Source of the DNA: Aplectana chamaeleonis | Lineage: Eukaryota > Nematoda > Chromadorea > Rhabditida > Cosmocercidae | NCBI GenBank assembly: GCA_029168955.1 | Contig: JAPDOI010000066.1 | Span: 2,248,001-2,312,000, forward strand | Direction: 5' to 3' | Length of the DNA: 64,000 bases | Part shown: positions 1 to 10,891 of the stretch, piece after piece | Numbering within the stretch: position 1 is the stretch's first letter | How the letters are laid out: each line of letters begins with the position of its first letter | Notes under the pieces: generated by a model | Told to the model about the DNA's origin: nothing | The model's input: the letters and a program-made list of their open reading frames with translations, nothing else | Database searches by the model: none | Program-made: the position numbers and the translations under genes

Positions 1-1544
1 TGAGCGACAGAAAACCAGCTTTAGTGGCAACAGAACGTCGGCAAGAATGCGTGGTGAGGGATGAAAACCCTAGGTTTTTATAACACCAGATAATCGAATG
101 AGTTCAGTATGTTAAGGGCGGTGTTTACGGCAGAAAAAAAGTTGCCAGAAAACTACGAAAATCTGCTTTGCTCGAAAACAGCCGAACAACAGCAAAGGTT
201 GTGCGGCGGAAACCGCGCTAAAGCGTCTTTCACAGTCTGCCGAACGTTGCCGTCCGGCACGATATATGATAGGACTGCGGCGCCGGTGCGGCTCGTACTG
301 CGGTGTCGGCCGATCGACGTCGCATTGCGGTGAAATGATCGAAGGGACGTCGGATCAAGTTAGGACGGGTTAGAACGTATAGTTTTCGCCTTACATTCTG
401 TACTGAAGAGTCGGAACCGACAGTTGTTCACTGCAGCTTCCCTCGCACTGCGGCTCTCTTATAACGTGCCGGACGATGTCGTCCGGCAGACTGTGAAAAG
501 GGCTCAAAAATGCCGTTATTCAGGCACAAGAATGCCAATTCGTGCACATATGCACAATGCCGATCATGAAAAGCCTAGTTGCTTGCTGTGTCTAGTCAAA
601 ATTCAATGGCGCGCACAGCCCCTAAAAAAAACTAGTTTTGGAGCATGAAGAAACAGTCCTCAATAGAAAACGAACTCGAAAGTGTTAACGTTAATTGTAA
701 GCAGCGGAGCTCGGAAAAGACCTAGTCGTCGACAGAGAGCCACTGATTATAGATCAGTCTCAGGCGAGCTAATGGATGTCCTCTGATACTACGTATCGTC
801 GATGCCGGGCGCTAGACTCGCCCGCCTGCAAAAACGACTAATTTTAGATCTATACTTCACCCCATGTTGTACTTTTCTGTGGTTTCTTGGTATTGGTCGT
901 GCTACACTGAACCTTATTCAGAAGACCTTATTCAGGATAACTCGACAACCATATTCTATAGTAAAGACTGCCTCTAGAAGCAACGTTCACAATAATTTCT
1001 GTTCTGGGGTTTTGCACTCACAACAACGCGCCATGTGTTACTGAAAACAACTTGGTGCAGTAAAATTATTTCTGGCGTGGACTATTTGTCCAGTGAGATA
1101 AACAAGTCCTCGGTGGTTGGATCCTGTTGATAATGGGATCAACTGGAAATGGAAAAATGTCTGCCCTAATCGAGTATCCTTTCGCTCATCCACACTACTG
1201 CACGTGTCATGAAGGCTATTTCACGAGCCTTGAGACAAGGACGAGCTCTCAACATTGCAGCAGTCTATATTCGAATGTCTTTGACCATGCTCTCCTTCTT
1301 CTTCACAACGTTTCCGTGTGTCCGGGAAGCACATAAACTGTTGTAGGCGGATTTTGTTTACGCATGGACGCAGGCATACTTCATCTTCGGTTACAGGGCC
1401 CAAAGTCCCTCTCCAAAGCATCCCTGATGCTACAAAATGGCATCGCACTCGCTGAAAACCATTCACCCTTTTTTCTTCTCTGATGATTCTCTGGTTCCAC
1501 CTGAGGACCTAGGGAGAGTTTCTTCGGTTAAAAACGCTTTATTG
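1..1544. other. No recognisable gene; short inverted repeat inside
   Basis: I see no gene, RNA or known transposon here. The one structure is an inverted repeat with arms at about 225-271 and 457-501. Both arms carry the motif CACAGTCTGCCG followed by GTCCGGCAC, separated by about 185 bases. It looks like a small hairpin MITE. The short open frames in this stretch have no family signature and are probably chance. Confidence 0.5.
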
Positions 1545-2010
1545 TGAATATAAATCAGGACGAATATCTCGGATTTCGTCAAAAGAGGCCGGCCGTCCGT
1601 CGGTCATCTGGCACAGTTTGCTGCGATCCGTCGTAGAAGTAATTGATCAGCAACTGCTAAAGTACAGCTGAGGGGAAGTTGATGAAATATGCAATAAGAT
1701 TAAGTAAAGAATGACTTTTCTACACACACCGGTTATCCCTTCCTTCTCCACATCTCACTTGGAAGAAAGATGAGCTCCATTTGATCGTAAGATCGTTGGT
1801 CAACAGAGCGATCTTTAACGATCGACTCTTCCTTTCTCAGAGTCGATGAAGGGATTTTCGGTTCGAAAAATGAGTTTTCAGTGATTTCTTTGCGGTTTTT
1901 TCCACGTAGATATTATATGTATAGGGTACTAGACCTACCATTGAACATGAAAAACTCGAAAACGAAATCCATCGCGAGCGATGCAGGAGATGATCCGCGC
2001 CGCAAACTTT
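1545..2010. repeat. Interspersed repeat, copy A (relative at 15.27-15.73 kb)
   Basis: This segment aligns by eye over its whole length with 15265-15731. Shared blocks, in order, are CATCTGGCACA.TTTGCTGC, GGAAGTTGATGAAATAT, AAGAATGACTTTTC, CACCTGGAAGAA-like text, GATCGACTCTTCCT and AAACGAAA.CCATCG. The second copy ends in a TTAA-type terminal repeat; this one runs into unrelated sequence near 2000. No coding frame is conserved between the copies, so a non-autonomous transposon is likely. Confidence 0.6.
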
Positions 2011-2067
2011 CTTTTCTTGTATTCCTTTAAAAAAAACCAGCGCGCTATCGAAGTTGTGAGACTATCC

Positions 2068-2701
2068 TAAGGCCCCGGTCAGAGTTGGTGCTATTTGCAT
2101 CTGTATCCCCCCCGCACCCCCCAACACCCCCCAACACCCACCCGGTCGATACGTATGTTTAAAATGATGTAGTGAGGTTGAGAAAATCACTCGGTGCATC
2201 CAACTAGATATAACGATGATTACGTGGCCAACAGGATTGCACCTGTTCAGAGAAATAGTGAAGGAGAGTATGATGAAGTAACGGAGGTAGCAGTAAGGTT
2301 AGCTTTCTAGTGATACGCAATGTTTTATCATCGACCCGCCCACCCGGTGATTTTCTCATCCACGTATTGCATGGATATCGCCCGCGTCGGATACATCGAG
2401 TGATTTTCTCAACTTCACTCCATCATTTTAAACATACGTATCGACCGGGGGGTGCGGGGGGTGTTGAAGTGTTGGAAGTGCGGGGGTGTTGGGGGTGCGG
2501 GGGGATACACCGAGTGATTTTCTCAGCTTCACCTCACCATGTTGTTCATACGTATCGACCGGGTGGTTGTTGGGGGGTGTTGGGGGGTGCGGAGGGTACG
2601 GGGGGATACACCGAGTGATTTTTGCATCCCATTTCCAATGCATTCTGTGTGTATCGACCGGGCTGGAGACGTCGGCTCATCCAACTATGACCGGGGCCTA
2701 A
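2068..2701. mobile_element. G/C-run-rich palindromic MITE
   Basis: The ends are inverted repeats: AGGCCCCGGTCAGAGTTGG on the left and its complement, with one substitution, on the right (2682-2700). The left arm (about 2078-2215) recurs inverted and twice in tandem between 2385 and 2660. Each unit has GATACACCGAGTGATTTT, then CGTATCGACCGGG, then long G runs. No transposase is present. The superfamily is unclear. The left TIR has one extra A. Confidence 0.7.
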
Positions 2702-2703
2702 AG

Positions 2704-2893
2704 TGGTGGCACTCAAGGTTCAAGTCAGAAATGAAATGAACCACCGATCTATCACGCAATCAAACGAAGTATTTCTACAGAATTTCATCAACAACAATGA
2801 TTGATAGCATCATCAAGCATCTTTTATTAGGTTTTCCATTTTTTTCTGTGAGGTGGTTCATTCCATTTCTGACTTGAGTCTTGAGTGCTCCCC
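2704..2893. mobile_element. 190-bp hairpin MITE
   Basis: The terminal arms at 2704-2745 and 2852-2893 are inverted complements with about four differences over 42 bases (key block GTCAGAAATG.AATGAACCACC). The roughly 105-base loop is AT-rich and noncoding. It lies directly against the MITE that ends at 2701, so one may have inserted beside the other. Confidence 0.7.
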
Positions 2894-2971
2894 ACCCGTT
2901 TAGGATTGTCCCGAAGTGTTCCTATACACTCCACGTTTGACTCTCGATGAACCTCGGCATCAGAATATAGC

Positions 2972-3756
2972 TGGTACTTTGATTTTAGCCGGCACGAGAT
3001 AGTATGATGGTTTATTAGCAGACTAACGTTTCGGCGGTCTCGCCCTCTTCGAAGTCTTAAAAAGGTCGAATCTACGTGTGAAAGTACTCTGTCAAACGCA
3101 GTTTACCCTACTAAAACTCAAGACAAAATTTTCAAACAAACAACGGAGACAGATGAGACTGAGCGGCATACCTTCTCAAAGTCTGTAGAGCATCAGACCA
3201 TCAGTAGAGCACGACGGGGTACCGAGATGTCAGAAAGCAGCGCCCATATCAGAAGGCTAGTCTGTTGTAGGGCTGCAGTTCCCGCGTGATATTTATACCC
3301 TTGTCCTTCTGATTGTCTTGGGGTCTGTGTGGAGATACTAGCGCGGGAGGCCAAAACAAGGGCGCGAAAAGCGCTGGAGGCATTCTGGATCAACGCGAGA
3401 GACCCCAAGGTCAACCGGAAGGATGAGGGTATAAATATCACGCGGGAACTGCAGCCTCACATCAGACTAGCCTTCTAATATGGGTGCTGCTTTCTGACAT
3501 CTCGGTACCCCGTCGTGCTTTACTGATGGCCTGATGCTCTACAGACTTTGAGAAGGTATGCCGATCAGTCTCATTTGTCTCGGTAATTTGTTTGGAAATT
3601 CTGTCTGGAATTTTAGTAGGGTTAACTACGTTTGACCGAGTATTTTTACACGTGGATTCGACCGTTTTCAGACTCCGGAGAGGGCGAGACCGCCGAAACA
3701 TTAGTCTGCTAATAAACCATTATACTACCTCGTGCCTGCTAAAATCAAAGTATCAC
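2972..3756. mobile_element. Long palindromic (foldback) element
   Basis: Two arms of about 335-365 bases, 2972-3338 and 3388-3756, are inverted complements with scattered differences; the loop is only about 50 bases. Shared blocks include TTTGATTTTAGC.GGCACGAG, TTTCGGCGGTCTCGCCCTC, CATACCTTCTCAAAGTCTGTA and CGAGATGTCAGAAAGCAGC. The short frames in both arms are the two faces of the same palindrome. I cannot assign the element to a superfamily. Confidence 0.75.
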
Positions 3757-4059
3757 CTGTGTTCCTATACATTCTACATCTCTCTGTGAGGCCCAAAGCG
3801 CGGATCCTCTGGACAGGCTGCTTCTACTCCCTCCCCCCATCCGTTTTGAAAATCTTCCCTAGCAGTGGAGTTCACCATACCTGAACGGTGGTTTGAGTCG
3901 TGTGCGAGTTTTCGCCAGTCTATATGGTTGAATGTGAAATGCTGTAGCTTCATAGCCAGAACATTTTCAAATTGAAGCTTCTATAAAGTCATATAAAGTC
4001 ACTTTCTGTTTTCGCATATTCGAGATGAGCAGAGCAGGTGGGTTCGTGGCAGGAATGCT

Positions 4060-4374
4060 AACGGTGGCGTGGACAGGATTATAATTTGCCACCGGCACAA
4101 AATTCTAACGGAAGTGAAGTAGTTTTTATTGCCAGAGTTTTCCATGAGTAGGCTCCAATATTTTGTTATCTTTATCACCGGTGAGGCGTTTCCCTAATCC
4201 CTAGTGTGTTCGCCTTCAGCCGTTCACCTCCGGAGGATGACGGTGTGTGAATGAAAACACACCGCTCTCAATTTCTTTTATACCCTACCCTTTATCAATT
4301 GGGTATCATCAATATTGTTCACCAAGAGAATTTCGTGCCGGTGGCAATTTATAATCGTCTGTGGCGTGGCGTTG
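4060..4374. mobile_element. Short MITE with inverted ends
   Basis: Arms at 4060-4106 and 4326-4374 are inverted complements (block GTGCCGGTGGCAA.TTATAAT, then GGCGTGG). The interior of about 220 bases is unrelated between halves and noncoding. It lies roughly 200 bases upstream of the partial gene copy at 4584-5278, where a first exon would be expected. Confidence 0.55.
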
Positions 4375-4583
4375 ATACCTCTTCTCCGTTTCTTCCTGCA
4401 AAGTCCGAAAATGGCTACGGGATCAGAAGGGGTGCGCATTTCGGTTCTGGCGCAAAAGGGCTCATAAGTTGTTCGCTGATTCTGAGCCAGCAGCGCGAGC
4501 TCGGACTGTCTGCCACTTTATTTAATGATTTTGTGTCATATTTTTTCAAGACTGCTTGACAGTTTACAGTTGTATATGTCCAG

Positions 4584-5278
4584 TAAATCCTTGTGCAATT
4601 TTTTGCGAGATCTTTTCGAATGATGTTGAAGGTCCTGGCAGATATCAAAACAGTCCACCTTTGAGGGAAGTGTTCGAGGATTTCTTCCATAACCTCAACA
4701 GGAATCTGGTTAGTGGTTTTGCTGTTGTCAGAGCATTCTGGATATATTTGCTTTTGTTCAATGACTGAAATTATTAAACACCAATAGAAGTGGAGTACAC
4801 ACCTCCGCAACGTAGCCTCGATCCCACCGGTGAAGGGACGGGATCTCCTATACATAACCAGAGAAGGGTTTGTGCTGGATTTTAACGACATAATTAAATG
4901 AGTTTTTGAAAACTACTATCTTCAGGGAATTTGCGGGAAGCATGAAACGGTACGAAATGGTTAAACACTTACTGGAAAGCAGCGAGCAGGAAGTGAAAAA
5001 CATGGTGATACTTTCAAAATCTGAATTTGCACGTCAGCAAATTAAATTTCGAAAGAAGTTCTACCCAGGAAAAACTTCTTGTCTCAGATTTTCTCACTCA
5101 CATTTTCTGAGAAACATTATAACATTTTCACCATAAGTATTGGTAAACGGCAAAGTTTCAGATAAAAGATGTGAAACACGCTGAAATGTACGGTTGCAAA
5201 GCAAGGAGTTTCAATGCAGGAGAAGGCGAACGGCGTCTTATGAGAGTTACCTGCGTTATATCCCTTGAAAACGAATGA
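4584..5278 (+). pseudogene. Partial member of the five-exon secreted family (exons 2-5)
   Basis: Four exons of the family described at 8601-9468 can be traced. Exon 2 is 4584-4708 (after CCAG, donor GTTAGT), exon 3 is 4788-4867 (after ATAG, donor GTTTGT), exon 4 is 4926-5004 (79 nt, after TTCAG) and exon 5 is 5162-5278 (after TTTCAG, ending TGA). All junctions keep frame. Exon 4 reads EFAGSMKRYEMV and exon 5 YGCKARSFNAG...CVISLENE. Exon 3 is only 80 nt, against 164-176 nt in the full copies. The exon-4 donor is GTGATA, a poor fit. No MFQILL first exon was found upstream. It is therefore either a 5'-truncated pseudogene or a gene with a distant, unrecognised exon 1. AATGAA at 5302-5307 could be a polyadenylation signal. 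Function unknown. Confidence 0.6.
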
Positions 5279-5892
5279 GTGGTTGTATCTGTATAATTTT
5301 GAATGAATGATACTGAAGACCTTCTGGTGTTGTTGAGGAAACGATTCGTAATAGCCACTCGCTGCGCTTCGGGGAAACTCGAAAAATTTTTCGAGTAATC
5401 GAGTTTTTCACTGGCAGAGTTTTTTTTTTATTTCATGTAGTCGATTAGTCAAATGACTCGATGCCGACTGTTTCATTCGATGTCAAGGCTCAATGACTTG
5501 GCTAGACATAGGTGAGCTAGTCTGCTGTTTTACCGACTGAGACATGTCCGGTGCTGCATAAGCGCGCTCTCATTGAAACGATGGCTGTGTTTTCGATTGT
5601 TGTTCGCGGCAGACTTCAACGTTAACACGAGTCATTTTTGCGGCCATTTCTTATATTTCCCCGGCAAACTCGTGAATTCGCATCACTTCCGCGGTTTTTT
5701 TCTGCGGCTTTCAGGGTTGAATTCTCGATTCTCGAAATCCAGGTTCGCGGTGATTTCTATGTAAATCACAGGTGATTCTCCTGAAGAAATGGTAAGGTGA
5801 GAGCCTTTTTCCAAAAAAGGAATCGTTTTTGATTTTTCGCGGATAATACTTCATGATCGCTCTGTAAGGCATCCTTACAGAATTTTCAGGAG
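5279..5892. other. No recognisable feature
   Basis: This is the spacer between the partial gene copy and the RTE fragment. It has T-rich tracts and some CGAGT/ACTCG motifs near 5370-5410. I see no gene, RNA or clear terminal repeats. Confidence 0.4.
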
Positions 5893-6345
5893 TATGTATG
5901 GTTGCCCTATCACCTATCCGCTATACGCCATATCATGATGTGCTGATAGGAGGGCAGCATCGAAGACGCAGATGAAACGATTGGATTGAAGAAGAGGAAG
6001 CTTTCAAGCGTCTTCTCGGGTATTTCAGGCCGCGTATATGCCATAACAAAGATCTTTAAAAGGAAATCGATGCAGTAGACAAGAGGGAGGTGCCAACATC
6101 TACCAGCACCATCTCAAGCAGCAGTGGAAAGCCGACTTCGACTGTCCGGGCATATACTAAAAAGAACTCCGGCTCTTCTCGTACAACGCGAATTTAGTTA
6201 AAGCTAAATGGATTGTGTCTAAATTGTGGCTATAGACCGTGAAGAATGCACACGGCTGACTACTAGGACGGTACACCTCGGCGAAGATGGGGAATGACCG
6301 CGTCAGGCGGAAGCGAGCCGATTGAGTCAAGCTAGTCATGGTCTA
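5893..6345 (+). pseudogene. RTE LINE 3' fragment, 5'-truncated and internally deleted
   Basis: The plus strand encodes the end of an RTE-type reverse transcriptase protein with frameshifts. The region downstream of the RT core is at 5900-5985 (CTATCCGCTAT...TCATGATGT). Next comes a RLLGYF-like stretch near 6010, TRGRCQHLPAPSQAAVESRL at about 6088-6145 and GHILKRTPALLVQR near 6150-6190. A deletion of roughly 130 bases joins this to the terminal part, with VAxDRE at about 6225 and RTVHLGEDGE at about 6265-6293, ending in the GACCGCGTCAGGCGGAAGC tail. The order and motifs match the RTE copy at 43.6-44.1 kb. It is dead. No target-site duplication was found. Confidence 0.75.
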
Positions 6346-6399
6346 ATATGACTGAGGATTTCGTTAGCGATGCGGACGGTTTCTACATACTCCTGGGGC

Positions 6400-6528
6400 C
6401 ATATGCGAACCTCTCCCCAAGCGTCCCCGTCTCCGCGAAGTCCTTCCGTGATTGGCCAATTTCGCCAAACTACCAATCACGCGTTGGCATCACGGGGACG
6501 GAGACGTTCGGGGAGAGGTATGCATACG
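6400..6528. repeat. Short hairpin repeat
   Basis: Arms at 6400-6436 and 6490-6528 are inverted complements around ACCTCTCCCC and CGTC.CCGTC, with a loop of about 50 bases that is itself partly palindromic (TGATTGG / CCAATCA). Probably a miniature transposon or its relic. Confidence 0.55.
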
Positions 6529-7308
6529 AGACCTGGTAGACAGAAAAGCGGAGGCAAAAACTGAGGATGACGAGCTCAAATCTGTGGGGCCTTTGACTCT
6601 GACGGATGCGGATCAGATGGGGAGGTCGAGAAAGGGAACGAAGAAGAAGCAGTGTGGCGTGACACTATGTATAAGCAAACCTTATCGGTGGCCGTTCGGT
6701 TATCAAAGTGGCTTGAACTGCTCTCTATTTCTTTGACTATCTGACCCTATTTAGTTCTACAGTTTGCTTATCGATAATAAATTAGTTCAGTTTTCGATTG
6801 ATAAAACTGACCGCTATGGTAATCAAAAAATGGTGTCTTCAAAAAATCTTATATAGGAGATACCCAACGGCTTATTACGATGACGCTCCAAGCAAGATTG
6901 GTGGAGCTGCTCACTCAACAAATTATTGGCCGCCCGATCCGGTTCTTGGTGACCGATTCATCTTCGGATCGGCAAAGCTCAAAGTTGGAAAGTCTGCTGA
7001 AGAACATTCACACTTGGCAGTCAACCTCGATTCTGCGAGGAATGATAGGCTTCACGCAATAGTTTCCTTTTTCATTTGTCAGTTGATTTTGTTTGGTTTT
7101 CGAGTGAAAGAACCACACTTCGTCAAAGTACAACCAAAGAAAACGGCGCCGATATGGCATTAAAACTGTAAAGTTATGTGCTAAAGGAGGATTCGCCTAA
7201 AGCATGTTAATATGTGCCGCAAAATAGATACGATTTTTGACGATTTTTGGACAATTGGTACGCAAGTGTACAGCTGGCCAAATTTCTTCTGGAGCGGAGA
7301 ACCAACAT
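6529..7308. other. No gene recognised
   Basis: A 121-codon open frame lies at 6798-7163 (+). It is overlapped by another open frame, and neither has a motif I recognise. No splice-bounded exon matching the local gene family is present. I treat the stretch as noncoding with low certainty. Confidence 0.3.
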
Positions 7309-8046
7309 CTCTGCCAATGCGTAGCTAGATGCCTCCGAGGGCGCGGCCTGTAACGCCGCCCCATTCCATGTGGCAAAAATTTACGGGTTCTTGCTACGAT
7401 AGCTAAAACCCGCATATTCTTGTGTCGACGGTACAAGGGTGCAAATTCTACGCGTATTCTACGTAAAAACGAAGGCTAAATTCAGTACATTGATCTCTCT
7501 GTCGCTAAACCCGTATATTCTCGCTATAATTTTGTAGCGAGAATCTACGGATTTCGCGACAGCCTGTGTTGAAGTGCAATCTCAAACCCGCGCTGGCTAC
7601 GCGGAACGCAGTGATGCCGTTCAAACAGTGTTGGCCCAGTCATCTCATTGAGTGATTACTTGACGCTCTGTGGCTGGCCGTGGAGGGTATCTCCGTGTCG
7701 CTCTCTGGGTCATCATGGTGAGGACAATTTTGACCATTGGGGTGCGGCAGGCCGGGGCGGAAGAAACGGCGAAGCAGTCGATCGCAGCTGAGATTGCCTT
7801 TCCAGTACGAATCAAGACGGGGTGGGTCAATCGACCGAGTGCAGTAAAGAAAATAAGCGTAGAATATGCGGGTGCCGTAGCGAGAATTTACGTAGAATAT
7901 GCGGGCGCTGTAGCTAAAATTTCACCAACTGTGGCTAAACTTTCCGTAATTTACGTAGAATCTCGGGTCAAATTTAGACTAGATGCCTCCGAAACCCTGG
8001 GCATCTCCGCTTTCCGTGTGAGGCATCTAGCTACGCGCTGGCAGAG
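7309..8046. mobile_element. CTCTGCC-family MITE, copy 1
   Basis: The terminal inverted repeats read CTCTGCCA.TGCGTAGCTAGATG at the left and the complement of CTCTGCCAGCGCGTAGCTAG at the right. The interior matches the copy at 41865-42570 in the opposite orientation (shared blocks GCGGCCTGTAACGCCGCCCC, GAGAATCTACGGATTT-like, TGTTGGCCCAG). A subrepeat GTAGAATATGCGGG.GC.GTAGC occurs twice in tandem near 7858-7915. No transposase frame. Confidence 0.75.
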
Positions 8047-8600
8047 ATAGTCGGGACTTTGCGTCGGAATCGAAGGAGATCACGAAAACATGTGACTGAG
8101 AGGAACATGTGACTGTAACGGGACTGGGTCATCAATCCCACTCTTTTGGGGAAGTCCTTGTGAGCATACGGGATCCTATATTGACGACGTCCTGGTGCCG
8201 CTGTTGTACCGTGTCCCCTTGACTCTGAGCTCCGGAGGAGTCGTGGGGAGAGGAGAGGCAGAACCGAGGACGAAGCTTAATTGATCAAGTCGCGGTAAGG
8301 TCGCGGAAGAGTCCCGGGGGAGTCGTTGTAAAATTGTTGAAGCTTGCTCCACGGAGGAGTCGCGGAAGAGTCCAGAGTCGCCGCGGAATCGCGGGACAGT
8401 CTGGGAACGTGTTGGAGAAGAGTCTCGGCAATATTTCTGAGAGGTGGAGTAGGAAAACTTGTCCGTGACAGAATCATCAAATCACTTCGAAGCGACTTAA
8501 GTTGTCGCGTCGCTTTCTGAAAAGAAAGAAAACAATACTTTAGCATTATAATAATACATTTCATTCACGCTATCATATTAGCTGATATGGGCAGGACATA
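8047..8600. other. Short repeated GTCGCGGAAGAGTC motifs; 3' flank of the gene
   Basis: Between about 8225 and 8440 variants of GTCGCGGAAGAGTC(C) recur several times. On the minus strand AATGAA (8560-8565) lies about 40 bases past the stop codon of the gene at 8601-9468 and could serve as its polyadenylation signal. Nothing else is recognised. Confidence 0.35.
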
Positions 8601-9468
8601 TCATTCTTCAAGTGAGATGACGCAGTAAACTCTCATGAGACGTTTGTCACCTGATCCCGCTTTGAAGCTTCTTGCGCTACATCCGTACGTTGCAGATTGT
8701 TTCAAATTTTCAATCTGAAATCGAAAAAGTTCTAGGATATCTCCGACAGGCAGGGTCTTTTTGTGGGAAGAACTCGGACTGCCTGACAGCAAAAGGTCAC
8801 ACTTCAATTCGAATAAAATTACCTTGTTTCTCCGCTCAATGTCGATTGTATTCAAAACTGCACTCACCATTTCAGATCTTTTCATACATTCCAAAAACTC
8901 ACTGAAAGAACATAAACATTTTGAACGCAGTGAGAAAACCATGAAAAAAAAACAAACCACAAACCCCTCTTCTCTTATAAGCATTTGGCTCATCATATCG
9001 GTATTGCTAACGGTGGCAGTTTCGGGGGAAAGTGGTGAGGGTCTGAGCACATTCATGTTAGCTCCTCTCCAATCACATTCTGCCGTGAGAACAGTCAAGG
9101 CTGCATTTTCTAGGCTCGTGCTCCACTGCTAAAAATTACACCTACTTAGGAAGAAAGCAGCCAAATGTAGGAATAGGTTCTTTGTGCCAAAATATCAGCG
9201 TCAACAACGAAGCCGTCACTCACCAGATCACTTTTGAGATCAAGAAAAAACTCCTTGAACACATCCTTGACCCGGCGACTGTTTTCATGCTTGCCCAGAC
9301 CTTTAAAAAGTACCATACGGAATGCTCCGGAAACAATATTTGGAAGGTCATCTAAGCACTATTCCTATTCTGTTTGCAGAGTAGTACAATGCAAATAGTA
9401 AATTCAGTGCAGGAGTTGGTATTACCTCCGTAAGTTTTAGCCGTTATAAATAACAGAATCTGAAACAT
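8601..9468 (-). CDS. Apparently intact five-exon gene, 175 aa, unrecognised secreted-protein family
   Basis: The model reads, 5' to 3': exon 1 9468-9426, exon 2 9351-9224, exon 3 9128-8965, exon 4 8901-8823, exon 5 8714-8601. Donors are GTAATA, GTGAGT, GTTTGT and GTAATT; acceptors end CTTAG, TTTAG, TTTCAG and TTTCAG. The exon total is 528 nt, or 175 residues plus stop, with every junction in phase. The start is the ATG of ATGTTTCAG, shared with two other copies. The N-terminus MFQILLFITAKTYG is hydrophobic and may be a short signal peptide. Exon 2 carries ENSRRVKDVFKEFF, exon 4 EFLECMKRSEMV, and exon 5 YGCSARSFKAG followed by CVISLEE, with two conserved cysteines. I do not recognise the family and infer no function. 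Introns are 74, 95, 63 and 108 bases. It is the most compact copy in the window and the best candidate for an active gene. Confidence 0.7.
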
Positions 9469-10027
9469 ATGGTTATGCTATTCTGATTAAATGCGTATTT
9501 CACATTAGAGAGGGCCCACCGAGAGATTGAGAAACATATGTTGGAAGCGTTGAGCGATGTTTATTTTATCTGGAATGTATTGTGCACTCATTGGGGTAGC
9601 TTCGTCTAGACCGTCCTGTTTGCCTCGAATTCGATTTATATAATGAAATTACCATACTGGTAGCCCACCTGTCTGCCTAAATCATAACACTTACTGCCAC
9701 TCATAACAACTGCTGGTTTCGGCCGCGAGGTATGATGCCCTTTCACCGTGTCTGTATGCTTTACATTACCTTCATGATCACAAACCACAGTAAACAGGAG
9801 CAGCCATCTATGAATATTCCAAAGCGTTGGCAGCATCAGAACAGGCGTCTTGCCGCTACAAGGAGTAGTACCACCTCATCTATTATTTAGTGCGAACCAT
9901 TCAAAACCTTTTCACCGGCAAGTGCTTGTAGCTAGCCTGTAGCCGCTCCCGGAGGTTTGTGTAAACGCTGCACGTTAGTCGTCACCGTCCCCAGTTGAAC
10001 CTCGATTGTTCAGCATTCAAAATTGGA
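9469..10027. other. 5' flank of the intact gene; nothing recognised
   Basis: This is the presumptive promoter side of the minus-strand gene. I see no convincing TATA box, no upstream coding exon and no repeat ends. Part of it (about 9530-9580, minus) resembles a stretch upstream of the other complete copy (about 54340-54460, minus), with CCAGATAAAA and then CGGTGGGCCCTCTC. The upstream flank may therefore have been duplicated with the gene. Confidence 0.35.
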
Positions 10028-10891
10028 TCTCTGAAAGTTTAGCTTCCTGGCAAAAGTAACGATTTGGCAATACCATTCAGAAGTCAAAAAAGGTTTCAAA
10101 AATTGCTCGAAATATCTTAAAAATGAATTGGCGTAAAATAGCCTGGAGTAATAAAAAAGCTAGGAAATAAAGTGAAATAACCCAAGATACGATTTGGTGG
10201 TCGATCATTTCACAAGCTTCTCCGTTAAACTTATCAAAACAAAATCAAGCGAGCGACGAAAACATTAAAGGCAGTGTTCACGATTAGAATCGTTTTTCTG
10301 CTTTTCCGCCTATCTTAAAGACGGTCTCATGCTGATTCCGATGATGTTTTTGGAATCGTAGAAGACCTTCTGGGAACGGAGTTATGGTCCCTCAAAAATT
10401 GAGCTAAGGAAGCATGGTGGACGAGTTGTCCGGGGTTTGTAACTTCCGTCTTTTGCAGCATATATATGTGAGATGACCTGAGTAAAGAGAAAAGTTGGAA
10501 TAAAAGGAAGAACGGGTCTATAGATCGGAAATCATCGCTCATCTCACAATCTCGAGCATTCATTTGTTCACGTCGGTGGACGTGGAAAGTGCATCTGGGG
10601 GTGACGGGCTGACGGGTGTCCAACTTTGGGGCCATAGGGGACCGTTCCGAGCTCATTTTTCTCAGTTTTTTCAACGTTAGGGTTGTCCTAGGCCCCGCAG
10701 CTGCCGATCTCCACCAAAAAATCAGACATGGTTTTTATCTTGGACACAGACTTTAAGCCATTTTCCAAAGCTGTAATAAGGAAACCAGCATAGGTCAAGC
10801 TAGGTGAACGCGACACCCATTCCATATCGCGCTTAATTTGGCTTTGATACGTTTAACGGAGAAGCTTGTGAAATGATCAACCACCAAATCG

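Noticed and set aside
6798..7163. 121-codon plus-strand frame as a gene
   Set aside because: A second overlapping frame is open too and neither has motifs. Such lengths arise by chance in 64 kb.
9441..9459. Loss of the start codon in the gene at 8601-9468
   Set aside because: Comparing exon 1 with the 55.5-kb copy at first suggested ATG had become ACG. The ATGTTTCAG just upstream is shared by all three copies and is in frame, so the start is intact and TTTCAG there is coding rather than a splice acceptor.
10327..10674. 115-codon minus-strand frame as a gene
   Set aside because: Lies inside a palindromic transposon, has no splice support and no recognisable domain.
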